From the NCBI RefSeq assembly GCF_016126015.1, contig NZ_JAEFDB010000009.1, positions 51,468 to 115,467 on the forward strand: 64,000 bases of DNA, written 5' to 3'. The notes beneath the pieces are model-generated. The model saw nothing but the letters and a program-made list of their open reading frames with translations. It was not told where the DNA came from and made no database searches. This document shows, piece after piece, positions 1-8,716 of this stretch (position 1 is its first letter; each line of letters opens with the position of its first letter). The position numbers and the translations under genes were made by a program. This DNA is from Capnocytophaga periodontitidis. GTDB taxonomy: Bacteria; Bacteroidota; Bacteroidia; Flavobacteriales; Flavobacteriaceae.

Positions 1-326
1 ATCAAATTATTGCATTAGCCAATGGTATTAGTACTTATAAAATGCACAACGGTCACCGTGGCATCAACCACCCCGTGAAAAATTTGCTAACCGGTAAGGA
101 CGAGATTACCTCACAAAACCACGGTTTTGCAGTGAATAGGGCAGAGGCAGAAGCTAATCCTAATGTCGAAATCACCCATACCCACCTAAACGACAATACC
201 GTGATGGGTTTGCGCGTAAAAGGTAAGAAATGTTTCAGTGTGCAGTATCACCCCGAAGCCGCTCCAGGCCCCAACGATGCTACCTATTTGTTCGACCAAT
301 TTGTAGAAATGATAACTAAAAAATAA
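1..326 (+). CDS. carA: Carbamoyl-phosphate synthase small subunit, C-terminal part
   Basis: This is the 3' end of a gene that enters from the left edge; the reading frame begins at base 3. CarA is the glutamine amidotransferase subunit that supplies ammonia for carbamoyl phosphate in arginine and pyrimidine synthesis. The visible 108 residues run from just after the catalytic Cys. They carry the stretch HNGHRGINHPV and the terminal QYHPEAAPGP motif, which holds the catalytic His and Glu of class I amidotransferases. The stop is followed by two bases and then the start of the DinB-like gene, so the two are probably co-transcribed. The family call is secure; the N-terminus lies outside the window. 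Confidence 0.95.
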   Translation, partial: QIIALANGISTYKMHNGHRGINHPVKNLLTGKDEITSQNHGFAVNRAEAEANPNVEITHTHLNDNTVMGLRVKGKKCFSVQYHPEAAPGPNDATYLFDQFVEMITKK

Positions 327-328
327 TA

Positions 329-799
329 ATGAAAGAATTACTTACACCACAAGCACTGCTCACTAATCTAAAAGATGTGCGTGCCCTCACCCGCAAAGTA
401 ATTGAGGCTTTCCCCGAGAAAGACCTCTTTGAGTTCAATATTGCAAACCTACGTCCGTTTTCAGAAATGGTAGAAGAGTTTTTGAGAGTTATGGACTATC
501 TTTTTAAAGAAAGATTTCAGGAGCAACACACGCTTTTCTTAGAAGGAGACTTTCCTACTACCAAAGCGGAAGTATTGGCTTTGTGGGACAGAGCTACTGA
601 AATTCTCGACCGTGAATGGCAAAAAGTAGGTGATTATACCCAACCGTTTACTATTTATCAAATGACTTTTAGTTTTGTCCAATGGATATTATACTTCATT
701 GAAAACGAGAGTCACCATCGCGGACAAGGCTACACCTACCTCCGCGCTTTAGGTATTCAACCGCCTTTCTTTTGGGGAAGAGAGAGCTTTAGTAATTAG
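329..799 (+). CDS. DinB-like (YfiT/DinB superfamily) protein
   Basis: A 156-residue, all-helical protein with the C-terminal signature ENESHHRGQGYTYLRALG, typical of the DinB/YfiT four-helix-bundle family. The HHRGQ His is usually one of three metal ligands. The other two expected His residues are not obvious here, apart from one near residue 66 (EQHTLF), so metal binding may be altered. Many family members are thiol-dependent transferases or damage-inducible proteins of unknown substrate, so no reaction can be assigned. It starts two bases after the carA stop, which suggests translational coupling, but no functional link to carbamoyl phosphate is known. Confidence 0.8.
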   Translation: MKELLTPQALLTNLKDVRALTRKVIEAFPEKDLFEFNIANLRPFSEMVEEFLRVMDYLFKERFQEQHTLFLEGDFPTTKAEVLALWDRATEILDREWQKVGDYTQPFTIYQMTFSFVQWILYFIENESHHRGQGYTYLRALGIQPPFFWGRESFSN

Positions 800-2446
<1,647 letters not shown>

Positions 2447-2460
2447 TTGAAATTAATTAA

Positions 2461-2514
2461 GGTGTTCTGTGGGAGTGTGACCTATACACTCCCACTCTAC
2501 ACCTCTTTTTTTTT
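2461..2514 (+). terminator. Rho-independent terminator of eno
   Basis: Stem GGGAGTGT / ACACTCCC (2471-2478 and 2485-2492) with a 6-base loop, extended by an outer GGTGT / ACACC pairing, then a run of nine T. Confidence 0.9.
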
Positions 2515-2534
2515 ACCCTTAAAAAGAATTAATT

Positions 2535-3293
2535 ATGATGAAGAAGATATTGTGGTTTTGTATGTTGTTGTTTGTAAGTACGCTGGCAGCTCAAGAAACT
2601 GAGTTGCACGGGCACGTGTATAGTGTGCAGAACAACAAACCAATGGCTAATGTACATATTTTGAATCTCAACAAAGTACGAGGAACCACAACCAATGAAA
2701 AAGGAGATTTTACCATTAGAGTAACAGCTAATGATACGCTTTATATATCTTTTTTGGGGTATAAATCTACTAAAATAAGGATTACCAATGATATGATAAA
2801 ATTCCAAGGGCTTAAAATAGGTATGACCGAACTCGCCTACGCCTTGGAAGAAGTCGTCGTTACCCCTTATAAACTCACCGGATACTTAGATATCGATGCT
2901 AAAAATGCTCCTATCAACAACAATACACGCTATAGCGTTTCGGGCTTAGAAATAGGTTATGAAAGCCGTGCTAATGCTAGTGCTGTAGGGCGCGTACTCA
3001 GTGCCGTAATGAACCCCGCCGACCTGCTGAGCCGCTCTTTCAGTGCCAAAGGAAAGGAAATGCGAAAACTGAGAGAGATGCGCAAAGATAATCAATTGAG
3101 TGATGCCCTTTCTACCCGTTACGACCGCGAAACTCTATTAGAACTCTTGCAAGTAGACCGCTCTGAACTCGAAGAAATCATCCGTTCTTGCAATTATTCT
3201 AACGACTTTATAATGACCGCTAACGACCTCCAAGTACTCGAAGCCATCAGCCAGTGTTACGAAGAGTACAGAGTCTTACACAAGAAAAAATAA
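2535..3293 (+). CDS. Secreted CarboxypepD_reg-like domain protein
   Basis: 252 residues. An N-terminal signal peptide (MMKKILWFC...STLAAQ, cleavage likely after AAQ) is followed at about residues 23-110 by a carboxypeptidase-regulatory-like beta-sandwich. Its features are ELHGHVYSVQNNKPMANVHI, the GTTTNEKGDFTI turn and LYISFLGYKS. This is the domain that also opens SusC-type receptors, but no plug or barrel follows. The remaining 140 residues are charged, helical and unassigned. Such stand-alone proteins are common in the periplasm or on the surface of Flavobacteriia and their role is unknown. It is flanked by the eno terminator and rpmH and is probably a single gene. Two Met codons open the frame and either could be used. 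Confidence 0.8.
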   Translation: MMKKILWFCMLLFVSTLAAQETELHGHVYSVQNNKPMANVHILNLNKVRGTTTNEKGDFTIRVTANDTLYISFLGYKSTKIRITNDMIKFQGLKIGMTELAYALEEVVVTPYKLTGYLDIDAKNAPINNNTRYSVSGLEIGYESRANASAVGRVLSAVMNPADLLSRSFSAKGKEMRKLREMRKDNQLSDALSTRYDRETLLELLQVDRSELEEIIRSCNYSNDFIMTANDLQVLEAISQCYEEYRVLHKKK

Positions 3294-3353
3294 AGAGGTG
3301 TAATAACAATTTTATTTCAATTAAATCATTGTAAAATAAAGATTTAACAGTTT

Positions 3354-3381
3354 CTTACCTCTTACCCTTTACCTTTTACCT
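3354..3381 (+). repeat. Heptad repeat, four units of YTTACCY
   Basis: Four successive heptamers: cttacct, cttaccc, tttacct, tttacct. It lies 9 bases upstream of the TTTG element of the rpmH promoter. Same family as 5950-5977 and 17319-17346. Confidence 0.75.
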
Positions 3382-3390
3382 ATAAAAAAT

Positions 3391-3421
3391 TTTGTCATTC
3401 CAAAAAAAAGATGTACTTTTG
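3391..3421 (+). promoter_or_regulatory. Bacteroidota-type promoter for rpmH
   Basis: TTTG at 3391-3394, 19 bases, then TACTTTTG at 3414-3421, matching the TTTG-N19-TAnnTTTG consensus. The start codon follows 65 bases later. Confidence 0.8.
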
Positions 3422-3486
3422 CCCCGCTATTGATAAAATAGAGAGACAAAGTATCATTTTTAATAAGATTTTAAGATTAACAAGCA

Positions 3487-3645
3487 ATGAAAAGAACATT
3501 TCAACCTTCAAAAAGAAAAAGAAGAAATAAACACGGTTTCAGAGAACGTATGGCTACTGCCAATGGTAGAAAAGTATTAGCACGCCGTCGCGCTAAAGGA
3601 CGTAAAAAACTAACTGTATCCTCAGAACCACGTCATAAAAAATAA
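3487..3645 (+). CDS. rpmH: 50S ribosomal protein L34
   Basis: A 52-codon gene. The product begins [20 protein letters not shown] and continues [20 protein letters not shown], the diagnostic L34 sequence; it is strongly basic and of normal length. L34 is a structural protein of the large ribosomal subunit. It has its own well-matched promoter. The usual partners rnpA and dnaA are not adjacent here, a layout also seen in other Bacteroidota. The short C-terminal extension [11 protein letters not shown] is typical of flavobacterial L34. Confidence 0.97.
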   Translation: MKRTFQPSKRKRRNKHGFRERMATANGRKVLARRRAKGRKKLTVSSEPRHKK

Positions 3646-3657
3646 ACCTTTTTATAA

Positions 3658-3736
3658 GGTAAAAAGTAAGAGGTAAGAAGTAAGAGCCAAAGTTCTTATT
3701 TCTTACCTCTTATCTAATACCTGATACCTGACACCT
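3658..3736. repeat. Opposed heptad arrays forming a hairpin
   Basis: A minus-oriented array (aggtaaa, aagtaag, aggtaag, aagtaag; 3658-3685) faces a plus-oriented array (cttattt, cttacct, cttatct, aatacct, gatacct, gacacct; 3695-3736). The inner parts pair as TAAGAGGTAAGAAGTAAG with CTTATTTCTTACCTCTTA, about 18 bp with one mismatch. The last unit stops four bases before the ATG of the next gene. The hairpin could also terminate rpmH transcription. Confidence 0.75.
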
Positions 3737-3740
3737 GAAA

Positions 3741-4502
3741 ATGAAGATTACTTTCCTCGGTACAGCCACTTCTCAAGGAGTCCCTGTAATAGCAAGCGAC
3801 CACCCCGTTGGTAAAAGTACAAATCCTAAAGACAAACGCTTGCGCACTTCGGCTCTCATCAGTTGGGAGCATACCAATATAGCCATAGACTGTAGCCCCG
3901 ATTTTAGACAGCAAATGCTCACTAACAACGTGCAGCACTTAGAGGCTATCCTCTTTACTCACGAACACGCCGATCATACCGCTGGTATGGACGACATACG
4001 CCCTTTTGTGCGCCTCCAAGGTGATATGCCTATCTATGCTCTCAAACGCGTAATCAACGAGTTGAGACTCCGTTTCGCCTATATCTTTGCTACCGAAAAT
4101 AGATATGAAGGAGCTCCCTCAGTAATTGCTCACGAAATAGATAGTACACCCTTTAGTTTACACGGAAAAATAGTGCAACCTATACACGTAATGCACGGCA
4201 ATTTGCCCATTATAGGCTACCGAATTGAAAATTTCGCTTACATCACCGATGCTAAATATATAGAAAACAGCGAAATAGAAAAACTGAAAGGGGTAGATAC
4301 CTTAGTGTTAAATTGTTTGAGAGAACAAGCGCACCCTACCCACCTCAATCTATCGGAAGCATTAGAAATTATAGCACAAGTACAACCCCGCCGTACTTTC
4401 CTCACTCACGTGAGCCAAACATTTGGTTTTCACGATGAGATTCAAAAAAAACTACCCAAAAACGTATTTTTAGCTTATGACAATTTAGTGATAGAATGTT
4501 AA
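3741..4502 (+). CDS. MBL-fold metallohydrolase (PhnP-like phosphodiesterase family)
   Basis: 253 residues of metallo-beta-lactamase fold. It opens MKITFLGTATSQGVPV and has the metal-binding motif THEHADHTAGMDD (HxHxDH) at about residue 73. Further ligands come from a His in MHGNLPIIGYR, the Asp in YITDAKYI and the late His in FLTHVSQTFGFH. This arrangement is typical of the PhnP/RNase Z-like cyclic phosphodiesterase branch. The substrate is unknown: no phosphonate genes are nearby, so a general phosphodiesterase role is more likely than C-P lyase work. The start codon is separated from a heptad repeat array by only four bases, leaving no room for a conventional ribosome binding site. Confidence 0.85.
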   Translation: MKITFLGTATSQGVPVIASDHPVGKSTNPKDKRLRTSALISWEHTNIAIDCSPDFRQQMLTNNVQHLEAILFTHEHADHTAGMDDIRPFVRLQGDMPIYALKRVINELRLRFAYIFATENRYEGAPSVIAHEIDSTPFSLHGKIVQPIHVMHGNLPIIGYRIENFAYITDAKYIENSEIEKLKGVDTLVLNCLREQAHPTHLNLSEALEIIAQVQPRRTFLTHVSQTFGFHDEIQKKLPKNVFLAYDNLVIEC

Positions 4503-4541
4503 TATTTAGTTAATTGTTATGGAAGTTATCAATAAAAACTG

Positions 4542-4549
4542 TATTTTTG
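4542..4549 (+). promoter_or_regulatory. -7 box TATTTTTG
   Basis: Matches TAnnTTTG, 25 bases upstream of the lipoprotein start. The nearest TTG (4514-4516) is 25 bases away, longer than ideal. Confidence 0.5.
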
Positions 4550-4574
4550 CCCCCAAAACAAAATATTTATCAAG

Positions 4575-5066
4575 ATGAGAAAAATTGCACTTCTATTTGT
4601 AATGGCAGCATTGGTAATGGCTTGTAAGAGCTCTAACTCTATGACTGCTAAACCTAAAGAAACTAATGTAGCCGACAAAGCTATCAAAGGTGAATGGACA
4701 CTACAGTCTATTACTTATAGCGAACAAGGTAAGTTTGATGTTACCTTATTGAACGATACCTCAAAAGAATGTTTTGAAGGTAGTACTTGGAAATTTGTTC
4801 CTAACAACAACCGCGGGCACTATACTATCAATGCAGGTGGTTGCTCTACAGGACAAAGAAACTTCATTTTCGTAGTACAACAAATCGATAAATCTACCGG
4901 ATATTACGATTTCTTGTTGAAACCTACTAATGAAAAATACAAATCCGAAACCAATGCAGGTATTCGTTTGCACTTAGCAAGCATATCAGAAAATGCTATG
5001 GTATGGGAACAAACCGTAAGAGTAGATGGCAAACCTTTTGTGATCTCAATGAACTTTGTAAAATAA
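4575..5066 (+). CDS. Lipocalin-like lipoprotein
   Basis: 163 residues. The signal sequence MRKIALLFVMAALVMAC ends in a lipobox with Cys17, so the product is a membrane-anchored lipoprotein. The mature part opens with KGEWTLQSITY, continues with CFEGSTWKFVPNNNRGHYTI, and is beta-rich throughout. This is the pattern of the lipocalin-like family common in Bacteroidota. Two Cys (in KECFEG and GGCSTG) could form a disulphide. It sits 19 bases before the OmpA-family lipoprotein and they probably form a small envelope operon. The ligand is unknown. Confidence 0.75.
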   Translation: MRKIALLFVMAALVMACKSSNSMTAKPKETNVADKAIKGEWTLQSITYSEQGKFDVTLLNDTSKECFEGSTWKFVPNNNRGHYTINAGGCSTGQRNFIFVVQQIDKSTGYYDFLLKPTNEKYKSETNAGIRLHLASISENAMVWEQTVRVDGKPFVISMNFVK

Positions 5067-5085
5067 TTAAAAACCATAAGAAAAA

Positions 5086-5775
5086 ATGAAAAAATTCGTA
5101 GTTTTAGCCTTGTCAGCAGCCGTATTGCTTACCGGTTGTGAGGCATACAATAATACAAACAAAGCACAACGTGGAGCCGTAATCGGTGCTGCAGGGGGTG
5201 CTCTGTTAGGAGCTATCTTAGGTAACAACGTCGGTAACGGTCAAAATAGCGAACTCGGCGCAGTACTTGGTACTGTAGTAGGAGGTGCAGCTGGGGCTGT
5301 TATTGGTCACCAAATGGATAAACAAGCTAAAAAAATTGAAGAAGAAATCCCTGGTGCCGATGTAAAACGCGTAGACGATGGTATCGTGGTTACTTTTGAC
5401 GAAAACAACGGAGGTGTTTACTTCGATACTAACAAGTACAACATCAACGAAAAATCAAAGCAAACCTTAGATAAGTTAGCAGCTATCCTTAAAGAATACC
5501 CTGATACTAATGTGTTAGTAGCAGGTCACACTGATAACGTAGGTAAAGATGAGTATAACTTGGGTCTTTCACAACGCCGCGCACAAGCGGTTACTAACTA
5601 TTTTAAAAGTAAAGGTTTAGCAGGCAGTCGTTTTACTACCAAATGGTACGGTGAAAAAAATCCTGTAGCAAGCAACGATACTCCTGAAGGTCGTGCTAAA
5701 AACCGCCGTGTGAATGTGGTAATCGTTCCTAACGAAAAAATGAAAGCCGAAGCTAAAAAACAAGCTGGACAATAA
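5086..5775 (+). CDS. OmpA-family lipoprotein with glycine zipper (YiaD-like)
   Basis: 229 residues. Lipobox LLTGC puts the lipid on Cys18. Residues 30-76 are a glycine-zipper segment (GAVIGAAGGALLGAILG and GTVVGGAAGAVIGH). Residues about 115-215 are an OmpA C-terminal domain with the peptidoglycan-binding signature GHTDNVGKDEYNLGLSQRRA and the NRRVNV end. It probably links the outer membrane to the cell wall. The layout matches YiaD/PA-type lipoproteins of similar length. It follows the lipocalin-like gene by 19 bases and is closed by a terminator. Confidence 0.9.
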   Translation: MKKFVVLALSAAVLLTGCEAYNNTNKAQRGAVIGAAGGALLGAILGNNVGNGQNSELGAVLGTVVGGAAGAVIGHQMDKQAKKIEEEIPGADVKRVDDGIVVTFDENNGGVYFDTNKYNINEKSKQTLDKLAAILKEYPDTNVLVAGHTDNVGKDEYNLGLSQRRAQAVTNYFKSKGLAGSRFTTKWYGEKNPVASNDTPEGRAKNRRVNVVIVPNEKMKAEAKKQAGQ

Positions 5776-5796
5776 AAACATAACACTTCAATAGAA

Positions 5797-5830
5797 TAAG
5801 CGTTGAGTATCCCTCAGCGCTTATTTTTTA
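5797..5830 (+). terminator. Terminator after the OmpA-family gene
   Basis: An 11-bp stem, TAAGCGTTGAG with CTCAGCGCTTA (one G-U pair), a short loop, then TTTTTTA. Confidence 0.85.
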
Positions 5831-5903
5831 GTTATAAATATAACAACAAATTGTCTAATTGACTTTTTTCGCTTTTCTCTTTTCTCCTTTCATTAAAATA
5901 CAC

Positions 5904-5911
5904 TACTTTTG
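5904..5911 (+). promoter_or_regulatory. -7 box TACTTTTG of the aspartate kinase gene
   Basis: A perfect TAnnTTTG match 73 bases before the start codon. A CTTACCT heptad array lies between this box and the start, so it would be transcribed in the 5' leader. Confidence 0.65.
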
Positions 5912-5949
5912 CCTTGTCAATTTCGGTAAAAGGCTTTAGGTACATAACT

Positions 5950-5977
5950 CTTACCTCTTACCTCTTACCTCTTACCT
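5950..5977 (+). repeat. Four perfect CTTACCT heptamers
   Basis: CTTACCT repeated four times without error, ending seven bases before the ATG of the aspartate kinase gene. It is in the transcribed leader if the 5904 promoter is used. Confidence 0.9.
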
Positions 5978-5984
5978 AATTAAA

Positions 5985-7235
5985 ATGCAGATATTCAAAT
6001 TTGGAGGTGCCTCAGTGAAAGATGCTGCAGGCGTGCGCAATGTCGCTAAAATATTAGAAAATGTAGGCTATGCCAATACCCTCATCGTCATTTCGGCTAT
6101 GGGGAAGACTACCAATGCTTTGGAAGTGGTAGTGAACAGTTATTTCAAAGAACAAGAAAAACTCGCCGAAAGTATCCAAGTGATAAAGGATTTTCACTAT
6201 CATATCATTCGCGAGTTATTCACCGATGAAAATCATCCTGTGTACTGGAAAGTCGATGGGCTTTTTGCCGAACTCACTTCCTTTTTAGAACGCAACAAGT
6301 CACCGAAACACAGTTTTGTGTACGACCAAGTAATTTGTTTTGGCGAGCTCATTTCTACCACTATTATCAGTCAGTTTTTGAATGATAATGGTATTAAAAA
6401 CACTTGGATAGATGTGCGTAATCTCGTGAAAACCGACAGCAACTATCGCGATGCCTCTATTGATTGGGAAGAGACACAAAGTAATATCCGCACCCATATC
6501 AACAAATCACTGCTAAATATTACTCAAGGATTCTTGGGCAGCGATGCCAATTTCTTCACCACTACCTTAGGGCGTGAAGGCTCCGATTATACCGCTGCTA
6601 TCTTTGCCTATTGCCTCGATGCCGAGAGTGTAACAATATGGAAAGATGTGCCAGGGGTGCTCAATGCCGACCCTCGTTATTTTGAACATACTGAGCTCTT
6701 ACACAAAATCCCGTATAAAGAGGCTATAGAGCTTGCGTTCTATGGAGCTTCGGTGATTCACCCTAAAACCTTACAACCCCTACAACAAAAGGAAATTCCT
6801 CTCTATGTACGTTCATTTGTAAATCCTACAGCCGAAGGAAGTGCCGTGTGTAATGTTCCTGAATTAGAGCCTAAAGTACCTTGCTTTATCCTTAAAAAAG
6901 ACCAGATATTACTCTCACTCTCCTCTCGTGATTTCTCGTTTATAGTGGAAGAGGGTATTAGTTATATTTTCAAGAGTTTGCACAAAGCACAAATGAAAGT
7001 GAGTGTGATACAAAACTCAGCGATTAGTTTCTCGGTATGTGTAGACAACAAGTTTGATACTTTGGCGGAACTATTAGAAAAATTAGAAGAGCGTTTTAAA
7101 GTCTCAGTAACCGAAAAAGTAACACTTTATACCATTCGCCACGCCACCCCAGCAGCTATACAAGCAGTAGAAACGGGAAAAACCGTATTACTCAAACAAG
7201 TAGCTGCCGACACAGTGCAAATAGTAGTAGCTTAA
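5985..7235 (+). CDS. Aspartate kinase (monofunctional)
   Basis: Phosphorylates aspartate, the first step toward lysine/diaminopimelate, threonine and methionine. The 416-residue protein opens with the nucleotide-binding signature MQIFKFGGASVKDA. It continues with the catalytic core (TQGFLGSDANFFTTTLGREGSDYTA is the substrate loop region) and ASVIHPKTLQPL. About 130 C-terminal residues correspond to the ACT regulatory region, here shorter than in E. coli LysC. It stands alone with no homoserine dehydrogenase fusion. The leader carries four perfect CTTACCT repeats. The last coding bases and the region just after the stop contain a near duplicate, gtagtagcttaaataaa / gtagtagcataaataaa. Confidence 0.93.
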   Translation: MQIFKFGGASVKDAAGVRNVAKILENVGYANTLIVISAMGKTTNALEVVVNSYFKEQEKLAESIQVIKDFHYHIIRELFTDENHPVYWKVDGLFAELTSFLERNKSPKHSFVYDQVICFGELISTTIISQFLNDNGIKNTWIDVRNLVKTDSNYRDASIDWEETQSNIRTHINKSLLNITQGFLGSDANFFTTTLGREGSDYTAAIFAYCLDAESVTIWKDVPGVLNADPRYFEHTELLHKIPYKEAIELAFYGASVIHPKTLQPLQQKEIPLYVRSFVNPTAEGSAVCNVPELEPKVPCFILKKDQILLSLSSRDFSFIVEEGISYIFKSLHKAQMKVSVIQNSAISFSVCVDNKFDTLAELLEKLEERFKVSVTEKVTLYTIRHATPAAIQAVETGKTVLLKQVAADTVQIVVA

Positions 7236-7260
7236 ATAAATGTAGTAGTAGCATAAATAA

Positions 7261-7298
7261 AGAGGCTGCCCCCAATGCAAGAGCAGCCTCTCCTTTTT
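7261..7298. terminator. Bidirectional terminator between convergent genes
   Basis: Perfect 9-bp stem AGAGGCTGC / GCAGCCTCT followed by a T-rich stretch on the plus side and TTTATTTA on the minus side. It separates the aspartate kinase gene from the PUL operon. Confidence 0.85.
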
Positions 7299-7314
7299 AT
7301 AAAGTAATAAAGTA

Positions 7315-8715
7315 TTACCTATCTTTAGGGCCTTTATGGTATTTACCAGAAAAAATACATTCCTCACCATAAAGTTTTTTAGTAGCAGCACTTAGGTCTC
7401 TAGTAGTTCTTCCACTTTCTATGTTATTTCCATTGATGTTGAAAATCATCATCAATCCAAAGCAATCATTTAAATTAGATTCAGCGACATATTCTGCTCC
7501 GTATGTACCCCAATTGGCTTCGATAGACTTTTTCCCGTATTTTTCTTTAGGAACTCCTATGTAAGAACCGTGGTCTTCTCCATAATTAGCCCAACTATAG
7601 TCTATGTACTCTTTAGCTTCTTTCCCTTGCTCATCAGTTACACTGCCGTATAATCCGTGTCCGTAATCGTATAGGGTAAGGAGTTTGTCAGGCATTACTT
7701 CCTTCATTGCACGCATAAACCATAAGATAGACTTACGTCCTACATAAGGTTTATCTTCAACTTTATCGTACTCTGCGTATTCTTCGTCGATATCGTAACC
7801 GTCAAAACCGTACTTATCGGCATATTGTTTGCATTCGCGAGCAAATTCAACGGCTTCTTCATAGTTTTGGAAGTTGAGGTAACCTACGCCTTGGTGGTTA
7901 GGCAAGATATCTACTACTACTTTAATTCCCCTATCTTTCAACGGTTTGATATATTTATCAGGGTTTTTGAGAATAGGTTGCAATTTATCGTTGAAAGATA
8001 AATAACGTTTGCCTTTTTTGGCATCGTAGTTCATATTAGCAGCAAATAAAATCACAATGTCAAACACTGGTTTTTTACTATCTTTAAGTATAAACTGACC
8101 CATATTGCGGATATCCCAGTCGTTAGTCTCTACATAAGCGACCATTTTCATAGGTTCCTTACGGTCGGGGCAGCTATAGCTTCCGGGGGGCATAGGTTTT
8201 TTAGAGCTTTCGCTAAGAGCAGAATATTCTCCATCTTTATGCACTTTTACCAAATGGAATGCTTGTTGTCCTGCCATCTCTACTTTCAAAGGGAGCAAGT
8301 AGTCGCCATAATCCAAAGAAGCAAAGTTTTTGATGGTGAGTTTGGCTTCAGCCTCAGTAGCGCCTTTGGTATAACTACTACCTTCAAAAGTATAATAGGC
8401 TGAAGGTAACAAACTATAATCTGAAACTCCTTTGAAAATGTTGTAATCTTTTACGATTTTCTCCATAGAGCCAGTAAGCAAAGTAACAGCACCTGCATCG
8501 GGGGCAGCTTTTCCTATTTTGGTTACAAAAGTGTAAGCACCGTCGGCAGAGAGGTTTGTTACTTCCTCTTGAGGGGCTGTTTTGTAATACAAGGCACTGC
8601 CTTGGCTGTTCGTAGTATTGTTCTCGGGTTGAGGCAATTCTATTTTGTCTTTGTCGCAAGCGTACAGCAATGCTGCACCTATCATTATATTAGCTATGAT
8701 GTATTTTGCTTTCAT
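7315..8715 (-). CDS. GH18 endo-beta-N-acetylglucosaminidase lipoprotein with DUF1735 N-terminal domain
   Basis: Predicted to cut the chitobiose core of N-linked glycans. 466 residues: lipobox LLYAC (Cys20) for outer-membrane anchoring, a DUF1735/BT_3987-like domain at about 40-165, then a GH18 barrel. The catalytic motif DxxDxDxE is intact as D305-G-Y-D308-I-D310-E-E312; E312 is the general acid and D310 assists the substrate acetamido group. Flanking strands MVAYVETNDWD, VFDIVILFAANMNY and KVVVDILPNHQG match EndoF/EndoH-type enzymes. It is last in the SusC-SusD operon, with a 1-base gap from the preceding gene. The set resembles the Capnocytophaga canimorsus Gpd complex and the Bacteroides BT3983-3987 locus; exact one-to-one gene correspondence is not claimed. 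Confidence 0.92.
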   Translation of the reverse strand: MKAKYIIANIMIGAALLYACDKDKIELPQPENNTTNSQGSALYYKTAPQEEVTNLSADGAYTFVTKIGKAAPDAGAVTLLTGSMEKIVKDYNIFKGVSDYSLLPSAYYTFEGSSYTKGATEAEAKLTIKNFASLDYGDYLLPLKVEMAGQQAFHLVKVHKDGEYSALSESSKKPMPPGSYSCPDRKEPMKMVAYVETNDWDIRNMGQFILKDSKKPVFDIVILFAANMNYDAKKGKRYLSFNDKLQPILKNPDKYIKPLKDRGIKVVVDILPNHQGVGYLNFQNYEEAVEFARECKQYADKYGFDGYDIDEEYAEYDKVEDKPYVGRKSILWFMRAMKEVMPDKLLTLYDYGHGLYGSVTDEQGKEAKEYIDYSWANYGEDHGSYIGVPKEKYGKKSIEANWGTYGAEYVAESNLNDCFGLMMIFNINGNNIESGRTTRDLSAATKKLYGEECIFSGKYHKGPKDR

Positions 8716-8716
8716 A

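Noticed and set aside
3354..3736. Heptad arrays as a CRISPR array
   Set aside because: Units are 7 bases without spacers and there are no cas genes; not CRISPR.
7205..7258. Duplication at the end of the aspartate kinase gene as a frameshift scar
   Set aside because: The repeat gtagtagc..taaataaa spans the stop and beyond without altering the conserved part of the protein, so it is recorded only as a local duplication.
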